NCBI GenBank assembly: GCA_017541025.1
Contig: JAFXZY010000018.1
Coordinates: forward strand, 1-33,309
Reading direction: 5' to 3'
Source of the DNA: Bacteroidaceae bacterium
Lineage (GTDB): Bacteria; Bacteroidota; Bacteroidia; Bacteroidales; Bacteroidaceae
DNA: 33,309 bases
Part shown: positions 18,266-25,827 of the stretch, in pieces
How the letters are laid out: each line of letters begins with the position of its first letter
How positions within the stretch are numbered: position 1 is the stretch's first letter
Notes under the pieces: generated by a model
What the model saw: only the letters and a program-made list of their open reading frames with translations
What the model was told of the DNA's origin: nothing
The model's database searches: none
Translations under genes and position numbers: made by a program

Positions 18266-21200
18266 TTATTTCAACACCACTTTTTTACCACCTACAATGT
18301 ACAATCCCTTTCCCGCATTACTTATCCGCTGACCATTCAGGTTATATACAGTCCCTTCGTTATGAATGACGGATTGAGGATTATGAATTTCCTTAACACC
18401 TGTTGTGGCTTCCCACTCATCAAGGTCGCCGACAATGGTACCATAGTTTTTCCAGTCGGAAGCCTTGTATTTTGCGAGGGCGCTGGCATAGACATGGATA
18501 ACGGGATTGCTGCTGAACGTGTAACCGTTGGTACTGGGAGGCGTGAGTGCCTTGACATAGACATCCTTAACCGCAGATTCGTAGAAGGCACCTTTCGACA
18601 AAGTCTTTATGCCCTTGCCTAAAATGACGGTATTCAGACTGCTGCAATAGGCGAATGCGTCTTCCTCGATAGTTGTTACTTTGTCGGGAATATCAATCAT
18701 CCTAAGCCCCGAAGAGGAGAAGGCGTTGTAGCCAATCTTGGTAAGCGTCTGGGGAAGTTTCATGGCAACAAGTTTCGTAAACCCTTGGAAAACATAGTCA
18801 CCAAGGATGTTATTTGCGGTAATCTTGTAGCTCTGGTAGTATGCTAGACCGCCTGACATAACCTGGGCATCTGTAAGGTCGATAGATGCCAGGTGATTTT
18901 CGGTAATAAGCTTACGCATGTGTTTGATGTCCGTTCCGTTAAACTTCCCGCTAAGGATAAGCTTTACGGTCTGGTCGGACATACTGTTGGGAAGCTGTCC
19001 GACCTTCTCCAATGTAACATGTTCCTCACCGCCCTCTGCCTTAGCGACTTCGTGCATCGTACCGTCTGCATCAATGGAGTAGATGGTAAAGTCACGGCCC
19101 ACACTCCTGGGAATGCAGATGTCCCTGGCATTGGAGGCATACTTGAGATTACCTTCTTCATCCTGCATCAGGAAGCCTACACCTCCCTTACCATCCAAAG
19201 CATAGAGGCTGTCGGCCTTCAGACATACATACGCCGAGGGCTCGCATGCGCCCGGACGATAGCTGGTGAACTGACCCACGTCGCCACACTGACCTAACTG
19301 TTCGCCGCTGCGATAGTAACGCTGTTTTCCTGCCGTAGTAACAAAACCTGTGGTAGGAACATTCTCCACGCGATCCTCAACAAAGATTATCTCGCGGTTC
19401 TTTTTCTCATATTGGGAAATCTTTCTTTTTGTGCTGTTAATGTCCAGTTGCCTGTTGGTAACATAATGGTCACCGTAGCATTCCAGGTAGCGATTGTTAG
19501 CCGGTTCAAAGAAACCGTAAACAGTGAAGAAATCGGTAAGGTCTTCCTGTGCGACCTCGCATACCTTGCGCACAAACTTCAGACCCGAGTTGTTGGTATT
19601 TGAACCATAGGGAACTATCCTGTCCGTACGCAATGCCTTAAAGAGTTCAGGGTAGAACGATGTGTTCTTCTGTCCCTGATGATAGTAGAGGTAAAGAGAG
19701 TAGTACATACGGAGGCAACTGTTATCAACCGGTCTCCAATAGAAAGGTTCATGTTTCGAGAATTCCTGCATGGTAACACTCAGGGGCCTGCCGGTAGATG
19801 CTCTGTGACCCATAAGGAAACGGCAAATGTTAGCAAAAAGGTCGTTGCTGCCTTCTGTAACACCCTCCAGCATGATAGGAGACTGCAGCTGATGTCCGAA
19901 TTCGTGTGCAATACCTCCCTCGTCATACCCGTCTATAGATGTGCTGTAAGGATTCAGGAAATACTGGGAAGCACCTTCGGAAAGGTGAATGCCAAACTCC
20001 GTGGCATGGGCATAAGAACCGGGCGAGTCGTTATCTACGAATGTGGGGTTATTGAAATAGCCCGGGTAAAAGGCGTCACCGCCTGTAATATACCAAGGTG
20101 CCCCTGCTTTTTCTCCGTTAGCGACGGATTCGCAGATGCCGGTAACGTCTTTTTCCCATACCGAAAGGCTGTCGGTACACTCAACAGTCTTGGCAATCTT
20201 ATTCGGGTATCTTTTCCTGAGGATGGATGTCCAAATGCTCAGGACAGAATGTTTACCCTTCATGACGAAAGCAGAATGGGTGGCATTAGCAAGCAATTTC
20301 TTGTAATCGGTATCGGTATGCCGTGAAGCATCGAAGTAACCCTCTACCTTACCACCTTCGATGTGTATCTTTATCTCGGGCCACTCGCTGACCCGTTTGG
20401 TCATTGTCTTTGTGTCAACTGTATATAAAATATAGAATAGTTTACCTGCATCACCATCAATAATATTGAGACCTTTCTTGAGCTTCTGACCTGTCTTCGC
20501 ACTTGTAATCATCTTATCAACTCCAATGCCTGCTATATACAGTGTGGCATCGGAAGGAACATCGCTGTCAACAAAGACATACAGCTGCTCTGTGTAAGAT
20601 TGGGAAAGGATACCTGTTGGGTTACCCATATAGGAAGCGGCCCTACTCCAAAGTTTATCGTTCCAATACTTGGCATCGCTGTAAGCCTTGTAACTGTGAA
20701 TACGGAATTCCTGTTCGTAGGCTGCCCATGAGTTGTTCTTCACCTTGAGAGCAATATTGACCATATACTCAGGCATACCGCCCTCTGTCATAGCTGTGGT
20801 TAAAGCCTCGTCACTCATGGCCTGGTATTCAGCTTTCAGCTGCGTACATGCCGCATCCTCGAAGAAGTTGCCAGTCAACTCGCTGACGACATCACTTTCC
20901 TCCGGTTCCTCCGGATAAAAGTTTGCCAGTGAACCGTAGATATTGCTATAATATTCTTTCCATGCCGACGATGCCTTATAGTCAGCCAATGCATCCTTAT
21001 AGACATACATGGTAACCTTCGAACCAAACAGATAGGATGATATGGCAGGAGGTGTCATGGGCTTCACATAGGCTTTAGTGACAGCAGAGCCGTAGAACGC
21101 CCCTTTGCTCAGTTGGTTTACCTTTTTACCGATAACAACCGTTGCCAGCGAATTACAATACGCAAAAGCATCCTCGCCAAGCGACCTGACGCTGTTAGGA

Positions 21201-21616
21201 ATGTCTATAGTCTTTAGGGCCGTTCCAGCAAAAGCATTCTTCTGGATAGTTGTAGCAGTATTAGGCAACAACATTGCCTGAAGCTTCGAGCAGTTATAGA
21301 ACATCTTCTCGCCTACAACATCATCTGACGTTGTAAAATTCTCGTTGTAGGCCTCGCCACCTGAAACGATGCGGACTTCCGACCAGTCAAGCGAAGTAAC
21401 TGTTCCATTAGTGACCAACGAACGGATGTACTTGATGTCGGTACCGTTAATGTAGCCCGTCACCCTGAGTTCCTTTTCTGTCGATGACAGAAGCGAAGAG
21501 AGCGTGCCTGCCGTTTCCACATGAATCTCAGTCCTTGACCAAACGCTGGTGGAGACGAGACAGGTCATAGCTGCCAGTAGCAGTCTTAAAATTCCATTGG
21601 TGTTGTTTTTATTCAT
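18266..21616 (-). CDS. Secreted M60-like metallopeptidase flanked by two BspA-type LRR modules
   Basis: It has 1116 residues with an N-terminal signal sequence (hydrophobic 11-27). A first BspA/TpLRR-like module (about 35-230) has FYNCSKLQAMLLPNT and AFAYCNSLATVVIGKK. A central M60/enhancin-like region (about 340-700) has the zinc motif HEFGHQLQ (571-578) in GGIAHEFGH, with a candidate third ligand Glu588 in VTEGSNDLF. A second LRR module (about 866-1065) is homologous to the first (AFAYCSSLNTVILGKG). The C-terminus is YNLNGQRI..GKGLYIVGGKKVV. M60 peptidases are known to cut mucin-type glycoproteins; that substrate here is inference. It lies between rnhB (48-base gap) and gpmI. No promoter was recognised directly upstream. 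Confidence 0.88.
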   Translation of the reverse strand: MNKNNTNGILRLLLAAMTCLVSTSVWSRTEIHVETAGTLSSLLSSTEKELRVTGYINGTDIKYIRSLVTNGTVTSLDWSEVRIVSGGEAYNENFTTSDDVVGEKMFYNCSKLQAMLLPNTATTIQKNAFAGTALKTIDIPNSVRSLGEDAFAYCNSLATVVIGKKVNQLSKGAFYGSAVTKAYVKPMTPPAISSYLFGSKVTMYVYKDALADYKASSAWKEYYSNIYGSLANFYPEEPEESDVVSELTGNFFEDAACTQLKAEYQAMSDEALTTAMTEGGMPEYMVNIALKVKNNSWAAYEQEFRIHSYKAYSDAKYWNDKLWSRAASYMGNPTGILSQSYTEQLYVFVDSDVPSDATLYIAGIGVDKMITSAKTGQKLKKGLNIIDGDAGKLFYILYTVDTKTMTKRVSEWPEIKIHIEGGKVEGYFDASRHTDTDYKKLLANATHSAFVMKGKHSVLSIWTSILRKRYPNKIAKTVECTDSLSVWEKDVTGICESVANGEKAGAPWYITGGDAFYPGYFNNPTFVDNDSPGSYAHATEFGIHLSEGASQYFLNPYSTSIDGYDEGGIAHEFGHQLQSPIMLEGVTEGSNDLFANICRFLMGHRASTGRPLSVTMQEFSKHEPFYWRPVDNSCLRMYYSLYLYYHQGQKNTSFYPELFKALRTDRIVPYGSNTNNSGLKFVRKVCEVAQEDLTDFFTVYGFFEPANNRYLECYGDHYVTNRQLDINSTKRKISQYEKKNREIIFVEDRVENVPTTGFVTTAGKQRYYRSGEQLGQCGDVGQFTSYRPGACEPSAYVCLKADSLYALDGKGGVGFLMQDEEGNLKYASNARDICIPRSVGRDFTIYSIDADGTMHEVAKAEGGEEHVTLEKVGQLPNSMSDQTVKLILSGKFNGTDIKHMRKLITENHLASIDLTDAQVMSGGLAYYQSYKITANNILGDYVFQGFTKLVAMKLPQTLTKIGYNAFSSSGLRMIDIPDKVTTIEEDAFAYCSSLNTVILGKGIKTLSKGAFYESAVKDVYVKALTPPSTNGYTFSSNPVIHVYASALAKYKASDWKNYGTIVGDLDEWEATTGVKEIHNPQSVIHNEGTVYNLNGQRISNAGKGLYIVGGKKVVLK

Positions 21617-21664
21617 AATATAGTGATTTAAGATTTGTTGTTTTTCTGTTTTTGTAAGGTCTTT

Positions 21665-22321
21665 TCAACCGAAATCAAATTCCAACTGTTGTGTATCCCC
21701 CAATAGGTTAAAACTCATCCTGTGGTAAGGCGTCGTACCATACTGACGGATAGCCTCGCGGTGCACCTTAGCCGGATAGCCCTTGTTCTTGTCCCAATGA
21801 TACTGGGGAAACTCCTCGTGGATGCGCAGCATGAAGTCGTCCCTGTATGTCTTTGCCAAAATGCTGGCTGCTGCGATAGAGAGATATTTACCGTCACCCT
21901 TTACAATGGTGGTAGCCGGCACAACTTTTGGCTCGTTATCGTTATCGTTAACGTTATCGTTAGCCGTAAGCTCTTGATACGGTTTCCATCGGTTGCCGTC
22001 CACAATGATATACTCAGGCCGAACGGTCAACTGATCCAAGGATCGGTGCATAGCCAGAATGCTGGCATTAAGAATGTTTATTTTATCAATCTCCTTATTA
22101 TCGACAATTCCCACAGCCCAAGCCAAGGCCTCACGTTCTATAACCTCCCGCAACTGATAGCGCTTCTTCTCGGTCAGCTGCTTGGAGTCGTTCAGCATCT
22201 CGTTCCTGAAGTCGGAGGGCAGAATCACAGCTGCGGCAAACACAGGGCCTGCCAGACAACCACGGCCAGCCTCATCACAACCGGCCTCAATCAGTCCTTC
22301 TTTATAATATGCTTCTAACAT
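21665..22321 (-). CDS. rnhB: Ribonuclease HII with in-frame repeat insertion
   Basis: Removes RNA from RNA-DNA hybrids, including single misincorporated ribonucleotides. It has 218 residues. The catalytic DEAGRG motif is at 16-21 (Asp16, Glu17), Asp108 is in IIVDGNRWKPY, and SIAAASILAKTYRD (148-161) supplies the last acidic residue. Between Asp108 and KGDGKY the sequence TANDNVNDNDNEPK (119-132) replaces a shorter loop. It is encoded by GATAAC-type hexamer repeats and is probably a tolerated loop insertion. It lies downstream of sufS with a 51-base gap and is likely transcribed with it. Confidence 0.95.
   Translation of the reverse strand: MLEAYYKEGLIEAGCDEAGRGCLAGPVFAAAVILPSDFRNEMLNDSKQLTEKKRYQLREVIEREALAWAVGIVDNKEIDKINILNASILAMHRSLDQLTVRPEYIIVDGNRWKPYQELTANDNVNDNDNEPKVVPATTIVKGDGKYLSIAAASILAKTYRDDFMLRIHEEFPQYHWDKNKGYPAKVHREAIRQYGTTPYHRMSFNLLGDTQQLEFDFG
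21934..21963 (-). repeat. In-frame GATAAC hexamer array inside rnhB
   Basis: Five hexamer units (CGTTAT, CGTTAT, CGTTAA, CGTTAT, CGTTAG on the + strand) encode the Asn-Asp-rich segment of RNase HII. The same hexamer (GATAAC) occurs as tandem units in non-coding sequence at 30658-30674. Confidence 0.85.
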
Positions 22322-22330
22322 CTTTAAGTA

Positions 22331-22362
22331 GCCTCACCCAGGTCCTCTCCAAAGAGAGAGAA
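22331..22362 (-). repeat. GC-rich hairpin repeat, copy I (diverged)
   Basis: On the - strand, TTCTCTCTCTTTGGAGAGGA precedes CCTGGGTGAGGC. It is a pyrimidine arm, a purine arm and a G-rich tail with the family's layout but lower GC. It occupies the sufS-rnhB gap. Confidence 0.5.
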
Positions 22363-22379
22363 CCTCAAAACCTCAAAAC
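22361..22379. repeat. Octamer tandem repeat containing the sufS stop codon
   Basis: AACCTCAA-AACCTCAA-AAC (two units and a partial third). The sufS TGA stop (22375-22373 on the - strand) is inside the second unit. Confidence 0.75.
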
Positions 22380-23686
22380 ATCTGCCTTACTCTATTTATG
22401 CCGGCCACCAAGGCATCCACCTCTTCACGGGTGTTGTATAAGGCAAAGCTGGCGCGGCAAGTTCCCTCAATACCCAATCGGTGCATCAAGGGTTCCGCAC
22501 AATGGTGTCCTGTGCGGATGGCAATCCCCAACCGGTCGAGCAACGTTCCCATATCCAGATGATGGATAAAACCCCTCTCCTGACCTCCCCCGAGGGGAAG
22601 GAATAGTTGGAAACTGATGACAGCGTCGTGCTGTTCAATATCCTTGGGCCCGAAGATGTGCATACCCTCTATCTCATTCATTTTCTGCATAGCATAGGCG
22701 GTAAGATCACGCTCATGGGCTCCGATGGCATCCCAACCCAGTGCACTGACGTAATCCAATGCCCGTGCCAGACCTGTGCTGGCTACATAGTCGGGCGTGC
22801 CGGCCTCGAACTTGAAGGGAAGTTCATTAAAGGTTGTTTTCTCGAAAGATACATTCTTTATCATCTCACCGCCACCCATATAAGGTGGAAGTTTCTCTAA
22901 CCATTTCTCCTTACCATACAAGACACCGATACCCGTAGGGCCGTAAATCTTATGACCGCTGAAAGCAAAGAAGTCGCAATCCAACTCCTGTACATCTACC
23001 TTCATGTGGGGCGTACTCTGAGCGCCGTCTATCAGCACGGGCACTCCATGTTCGTGGGCAATACGGATAATCTCTTTAACGGGATTGACGGTTCCCAATA
23101 CGTTACTTATATGTGTCACACTAACGATACGCGTGCGGTCGGAAAAGAGTTTTTCATATTCTTCCATCCGCAGTCGTCCGTCATCCGTGATAGGAATTAC
23201 GCATAGCTTAATGACTTTACGCTGCTGTTGCAACTGCCAGGAGACGATATTGCTGTGATGCTCCATCTCACTGACAATCACCTCATCGCCTTCCTTCATG
23301 AAAGCATCGGAGAAGCACTGAGCCACCAGATTGATGCTCTCCGTGGTGCCTCGAGTGAAAATAATCTCGCTGGTGCTTCGGGCGTTCAGGAACTTCCGTA
23401 CCGTTTCCCTGCTGCCCTCATGCAGTTCTGTGGCCTGCTGTGACAGGAAGTGAACGCCTCTGTGTACATTGGCATTCACGTTATAATATTCCTCGGTCAT
23501 AGCCTCCACCACAACACGGGGCTTCTGCGTAGTAGCTGCGTTATCCAGATAAACCAAAGGGTACTTCCCATAGATGGTCTTATCAAGGATTGGAAAATCG
23601 TTTCGGATCGGACCCACCCCCATCCCCTCCCTTGTATGGAGGGGAACAATTACTTTTTCTATCTTATTATTCTCTATTATACTCAT
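22373..23686 (-). CDS. sufS: Cysteine desulfurase SufS with repeat-derived insertions
   Basis: PLP enzyme that takes sulfur from cysteine for Fe-S assembly. It has 437 residues versus about 405 usually. Landmarks are LVYLDNAATTQKP, the PLP-binding SGHK (Lys246), and RTGHHCAEPLM with the sulfur-carrying Cys396. Extra length comes from residues 361-372 (LFLPLGGGQERG), inserted just before IHHLDMGTLLD, and from residues about 11-27, which contain a second repeat copy. The latter could be avoided if translation starts at Met22 (23623), which would give the usual distance to DFPIL. The longer start is kept because MSIIENNKI also looks family-like. It follows sufD after 59 bases. Confidence 0.93.
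   Translation of the reverse strand: MSIIENNKIEKVIVPLHTREGMGVGPIRNDFPILDKTIYGKYPLVYLDNAATTQKPRVVVEAMTEEYYNVNANVHRGVHFLSQQATELHEGSRETVRKFLNARSTSEIIFTRGTTESINLVAQCFSDAFMKEGDEVIVSEMEHHSNIVSWQLQQQRKVIKLCVIPITDDGRLRMEEYEKLFSDRTRIVSVTHISNVLGTVNPVKEIIRIAHEHGVPVLIDGAQSTPHMKVDVQELDCDFFAFSGHKIYGPTGIGVLYGKEKWLEKLPPYMGGGEMIKNVSFEKTTFNELPFKFEAGTPDYVASTGLARALDYVSALGWDAIGAHERDLTAYAMQKMNEIEGMHIFGPKDIEQHDAVISFQLFLPLGGGQERGFIHHLDMGTLLDRLGIAIRTGHHCAEPLMHRLGIEGTCRASFALYNTREEVDALVAGINRVRQMF
22571..22601 (-). repeat. GC-rich hairpin repeat inserted in frame in sufS, copy E
   Basis: On the - strand, CTTCCCCTCGGGGGAGG is followed by TCAGGAGAGGGGTTTT. The hairpin arms are CCCCTC/GAGGTC-like with a G-rich tail, as in the intergenic copies. 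It is read as Leu-Pro-Leu-Gly-Gly-Gly-Gln-Glu-Arg-Gly-Phe. Confidence 0.85.
23610..23644 (-). repeat. GC-rich hairpin repeat at the sufS N-terminus, copy D
   Basis: On the - strand, CCCCTCCATACAAGGGAGGGG precedes ATGGGGGTGGGTCC. The arms CCCCTCC/GGGAGGGG are strong. If translated from the upstream ATG it gives Pro-Leu-His-Thr-Arg-Glu-Gly-Met-Gly-Val-Gly, in the same phase as copies E and F. An in-frame ATG (23623) lies inside it. Confidence 0.85.
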
Positions 23687-23711
23687 CCAATGATGTTTGT
23701 TCTTATTTTTT

Positions 23712-23747
23712 CTCCCGCCCTAAAGGGAGGGACGGGGAGGGTCCCTT
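23712..23747 (+). repeat. GC-rich hairpin repeat between sufD and sufS, copy C
   Basis: CTCCCGCCCTAAAGGGAGGG followed by ACGGGGAGGGTCCCTT. It has a clear hairpin and G-rich tail and runs on the + strand. Its last bases overlap the sufD stop codon. It fills most of the 59-base sufD-sufS gap. Confidence 0.85.
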
Positions 23748-24966
23748 ATTTACAAAGTTTGCATCCTTCGCACTTTGAAAGTTCGCCTCTGAGACGCTTG
23801 TCCACCAATACATGTAGGCGGTCTCTGAGTGCTTCAAGGGGGATGGTCTCTATCACCTCGGTAATAAATGCCGACTTCAGCAAGAGTCTGGCTTCCTGCT
23901 CCGATATACCACGCTGACGCATATAGAAGAGGGCCTCATCGTTCATCTGACCCACCGTACTGCCATGACTGCACTTTACATCATCGGCATAGATTTCCAG
24001 CATAGGCTGGGTGTACATACGGGCTGAGGAGGTAGCACAGAGATTAGCATTGGTCTCGTTGCTGATGGTTTTCTGAGCGCCTTCACGCACCAGGATTCTG
24101 CCGGCAAAGGCACCTACAGAACTGTCGTCCAATACATATTTGTAGAGTTCGTTGCTCTGGCAGCAACCCACCTGATGGTCTATCAGCGTATTGTTATCTA
24201 CATGCTGGGTCTTATCGGCTATCACACAACCATTCAGGATAACCCCGGAGCCTTCGCCTTTCAGACTTACGTCCATGCGGTTACGGGTATGCCCGTTAAA
24301 GAGCGTAAAGCTGGTGTGATGTACATGACTGTCCCTCCCCTGCTGGACGAAAACACTGCTATAACGGGTGCAAAGCAGATGGGTCTCTTCCACCTCGTAC
24401 AGATTCAGATGACTGCCGTCACCGGCAAAGACTTCCACCACCTGATTAGAAAGGAAGTGCATCTGATCCACCGCTTTATCTGTTATGACGATATCAGCCT
24501 CGGCACACTGCTCCAGAATGATAAGGATGCGACGGTTTACCATCGTGTCCTGTTCTCCCTTCAGCACGTTGCTTATCTGAATGGGGTGCTCCACTTTGGT
24601 ATTGCGTGGTACATAGATGACCAAAGCATCCACACTGAGCATGGTGTTCAGTGCCACCACAGCATCTTGCCTGTCCGCCAGTTTGTTATAGTATGGGGTA
24701 ACATCCACGGGAGCTTCGCTGATACGATGGCAATAAGGAAGATTCTTCACTTCCAGCGGAGTCAGTGCTATGCCGTAGTCGGGAGCAAAATCCTCCGCCA
24801 CGTCGGTATATTTGTAGCGTTCCACCTTCTTTGTGGGGAAACCAAGGGCCGAGAAAGTCCGCAAAGCCTCAGCACGAGGGGCATTCATCACCTCGCAAGA
24901 GCGCTCGCAGATAAGTTTTCCTGCCTGAGCGTAGAAATCTGTATATTGTCTTGTGTCCTCTGCCAT
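23746..24966 (-). CDS. sufD: Fe-S cluster assembly scaffold subunit SufD
   Basis: Partner of SufB and SufC in the SufBC2D scaffold. It has 406 residues. An N-terminal helical region with FPTKKVERYKYTDV precedes the beta-helix core. The C-terminal SufB/D signature includes KCSHGSTVGQMNDEALFYMRQRGISEQEARLLL and the end KCEGCKLCK. The His in KCSHGS corresponds to the residue near the SufB-SufD interface (family knowledge). It lies 3 bases after sufC in the same operon. Confidence 0.95.
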   Translation of the reverse strand: MAEDTRQYTDFYAQAGKLICERSCEVMNAPRAEALRTFSALGFPTKKVERYKYTDVAEDFAPDYGIALTPLEVKNLPYCHRISEAPVDVTPYYNKLADRQDAVVALNTMLSVDALVIYVPRNTKVEHPIQISNVLKGEQDTMVNRRILIILEQCAEADIVITDKAVDQMHFLSNQVVEVFAGDGSHLNLYEVEETHLLCTRYSSVFVQQGRDSHVHHTSFTLFNGHTRNRMDVSLKGEGSGVILNGCVIADKTQHVDNNTLIDHQVGCCQSNELYKYVLDDSSVGAFAGRILVREGAQKTISNETNANLCATSSARMYTQPMLEIYADDVKCSHGSTVGQMNDEALFYMRQRGISEQEARLLLKSAFITEVIETIPLEALRDRLHVLVDKRLRGELSKCEGCKLCK

Positions 24967-24969
24967 AGC

Positions 24970-25722
24970 TTACAGGCCTACTTCTTCCTTTATCCAGTCG
25001 AAACCGCGATTCTCTATCTCCAAAGCCAGTTCCGGACCGGCTGTCTTTACTATCATTCCACCGATAAGCACATGTATAATGTCGGGCTTCAGGTAATCCA
25101 GCAAACGCTGATAATGGGTAATCACCAAGGCGCTTGTCTGGGGCGTGCGAAGCTTGTTGAACCCCTCGGCCACAATGCGCAAAGCATCTACATCCAAGCC
25201 GCTGTCTGTCTCATCCAGAATACTGAACGTAGGTTCCAACATAGCCATCTGGAAAATCTCGTTGCGTTTCTTTTCTCCACCTGAGAAACCTTCGTTCACG
25301 CTTCTGCTGGTCAGCCGGCTATCCAACTCGACAATCTTACGCTTCTCACGCATCAGCTTCAGGAAATCGCCGGCACTTAAAGGTTCCTCGCCCTTGTACT
25401 GACGCTTGGCATTCAGTGCTGCACGCATAAAGTTGACCATGCTTACACCGGGAATCTCCACAGGTTGCTGGAACGACAGAAAGATACCTTCGTGAGCACG
25501 TTCCTCGGGTGCCATCTTCAACAGGTCCTTGCCGTTGAAGATTATCTCGCCTTCTGTCACCTCATAGGCGGGATGTCCCACAATCACATTGCTCAGCGTA
25601 CTTTTACCGGCACCGTTCAGTCCCATTATGGCATGCACCTCACCGTCTTTTACGGTCAGGTTGATACCTTTCAGAATCTCCTTGCCATTTATTGTGGCAT
25701 GTAAATTATTTATCTGTAGCAT
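24970..25722 (-). CDS. sufC: Fe-S assembly ATPase SufC
   Basis: ABC-type cytoplasmic ATPase that drives the SufBCD scaffold. It has 250 residues. Walker A is GLNGAGKS (34-41), the Q-loop is in FLSFQQPVEIPG, the ABC signature variant is SGGEKKRNE (147-155), Walker B is SILDETDSGLD (167-177), and the switch His is in ITHYQRLLDYL. The FSGGEKKRNEI form is typical of SufC. It is preceded by a 103-base gap holding an inverted pair of hairpin repeats and followed by sufD after 3 bases. Confidence 0.97.
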   Translation of the reverse strand: MLQINNLHATINGKEILKGINLTVKDGEVHAIMGLNGAGKSTLSNVIVGHPAYEVTEGEIIFNGKDLLKMAPEERAHEGIFLSFQQPVEIPGVSMVNFMRAALNAKRQYKGEEPLSAGDFLKLMREKRKIVELDSRLTSRSVNEGFSGGEKKRNEIFQMAMLEPTFSILDETDSGLDVDALRIVAEGFNKLRTPQTSALVITHYQRLLDYLKPDIIHVLIGGMIVKTAGPELALEIENRGFDWIKEEVGL

Positions 25723-25736
25723 AATTATCTCAACTC

Positions 25737-25771
25737 AAGCCCCCTCCCCGCTCCCCCTTTGGGTGAGGGCC
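25737..25771 (-). repeat. GC-rich hairpin repeat in the sufB-sufC gap, copy A
   Basis: On the - strand, CCTCACCCAAAGGGGGAG is followed by CGGGGAGGGGGCTT. It is oriented with the genes and opposite to copy B 26 bases away. Confidence 0.85.
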
Positions 25772-25826
25772 TTAATTATTTTACTCTCAATTTATCACTC
25801 CCCCTAGGGGGAGATGGAGGGGGCTT
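25737..25826. repeat. Inverted pair of hairpin repeats (A and B) between sufB and sufC
   Basis: AAGCCCCCT (25737-25745) is complementary to AGGGGGCTT (25818-25826), and CTCCCCCT (25751-25758) to AGGGGGAG (25806-25813). The pair could form one long interrupted stem, or each copy could form its own hairpin, within the sufB-sufC transcript. The apical part is AT-rich. Confidence 0.8.
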
Positions 25827-25827
25827 T
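25798..25827 (+). repeat. GC-rich hairpin repeat at the sufB stop, copy B
   Basis: CTCCCCCTAGGGGGAG is a perfect palindrome, followed by ATGGAGGGGGCTTT. The tail reaches into the sufB stop codon (25826-25828). Confidence 0.85.

Noticed and set aside
24175-25284. Long open frame (369 codons) on the + strand
   Set aside because: Antisense to sufD and sufC, both with clear motifs, and it spans their junction.
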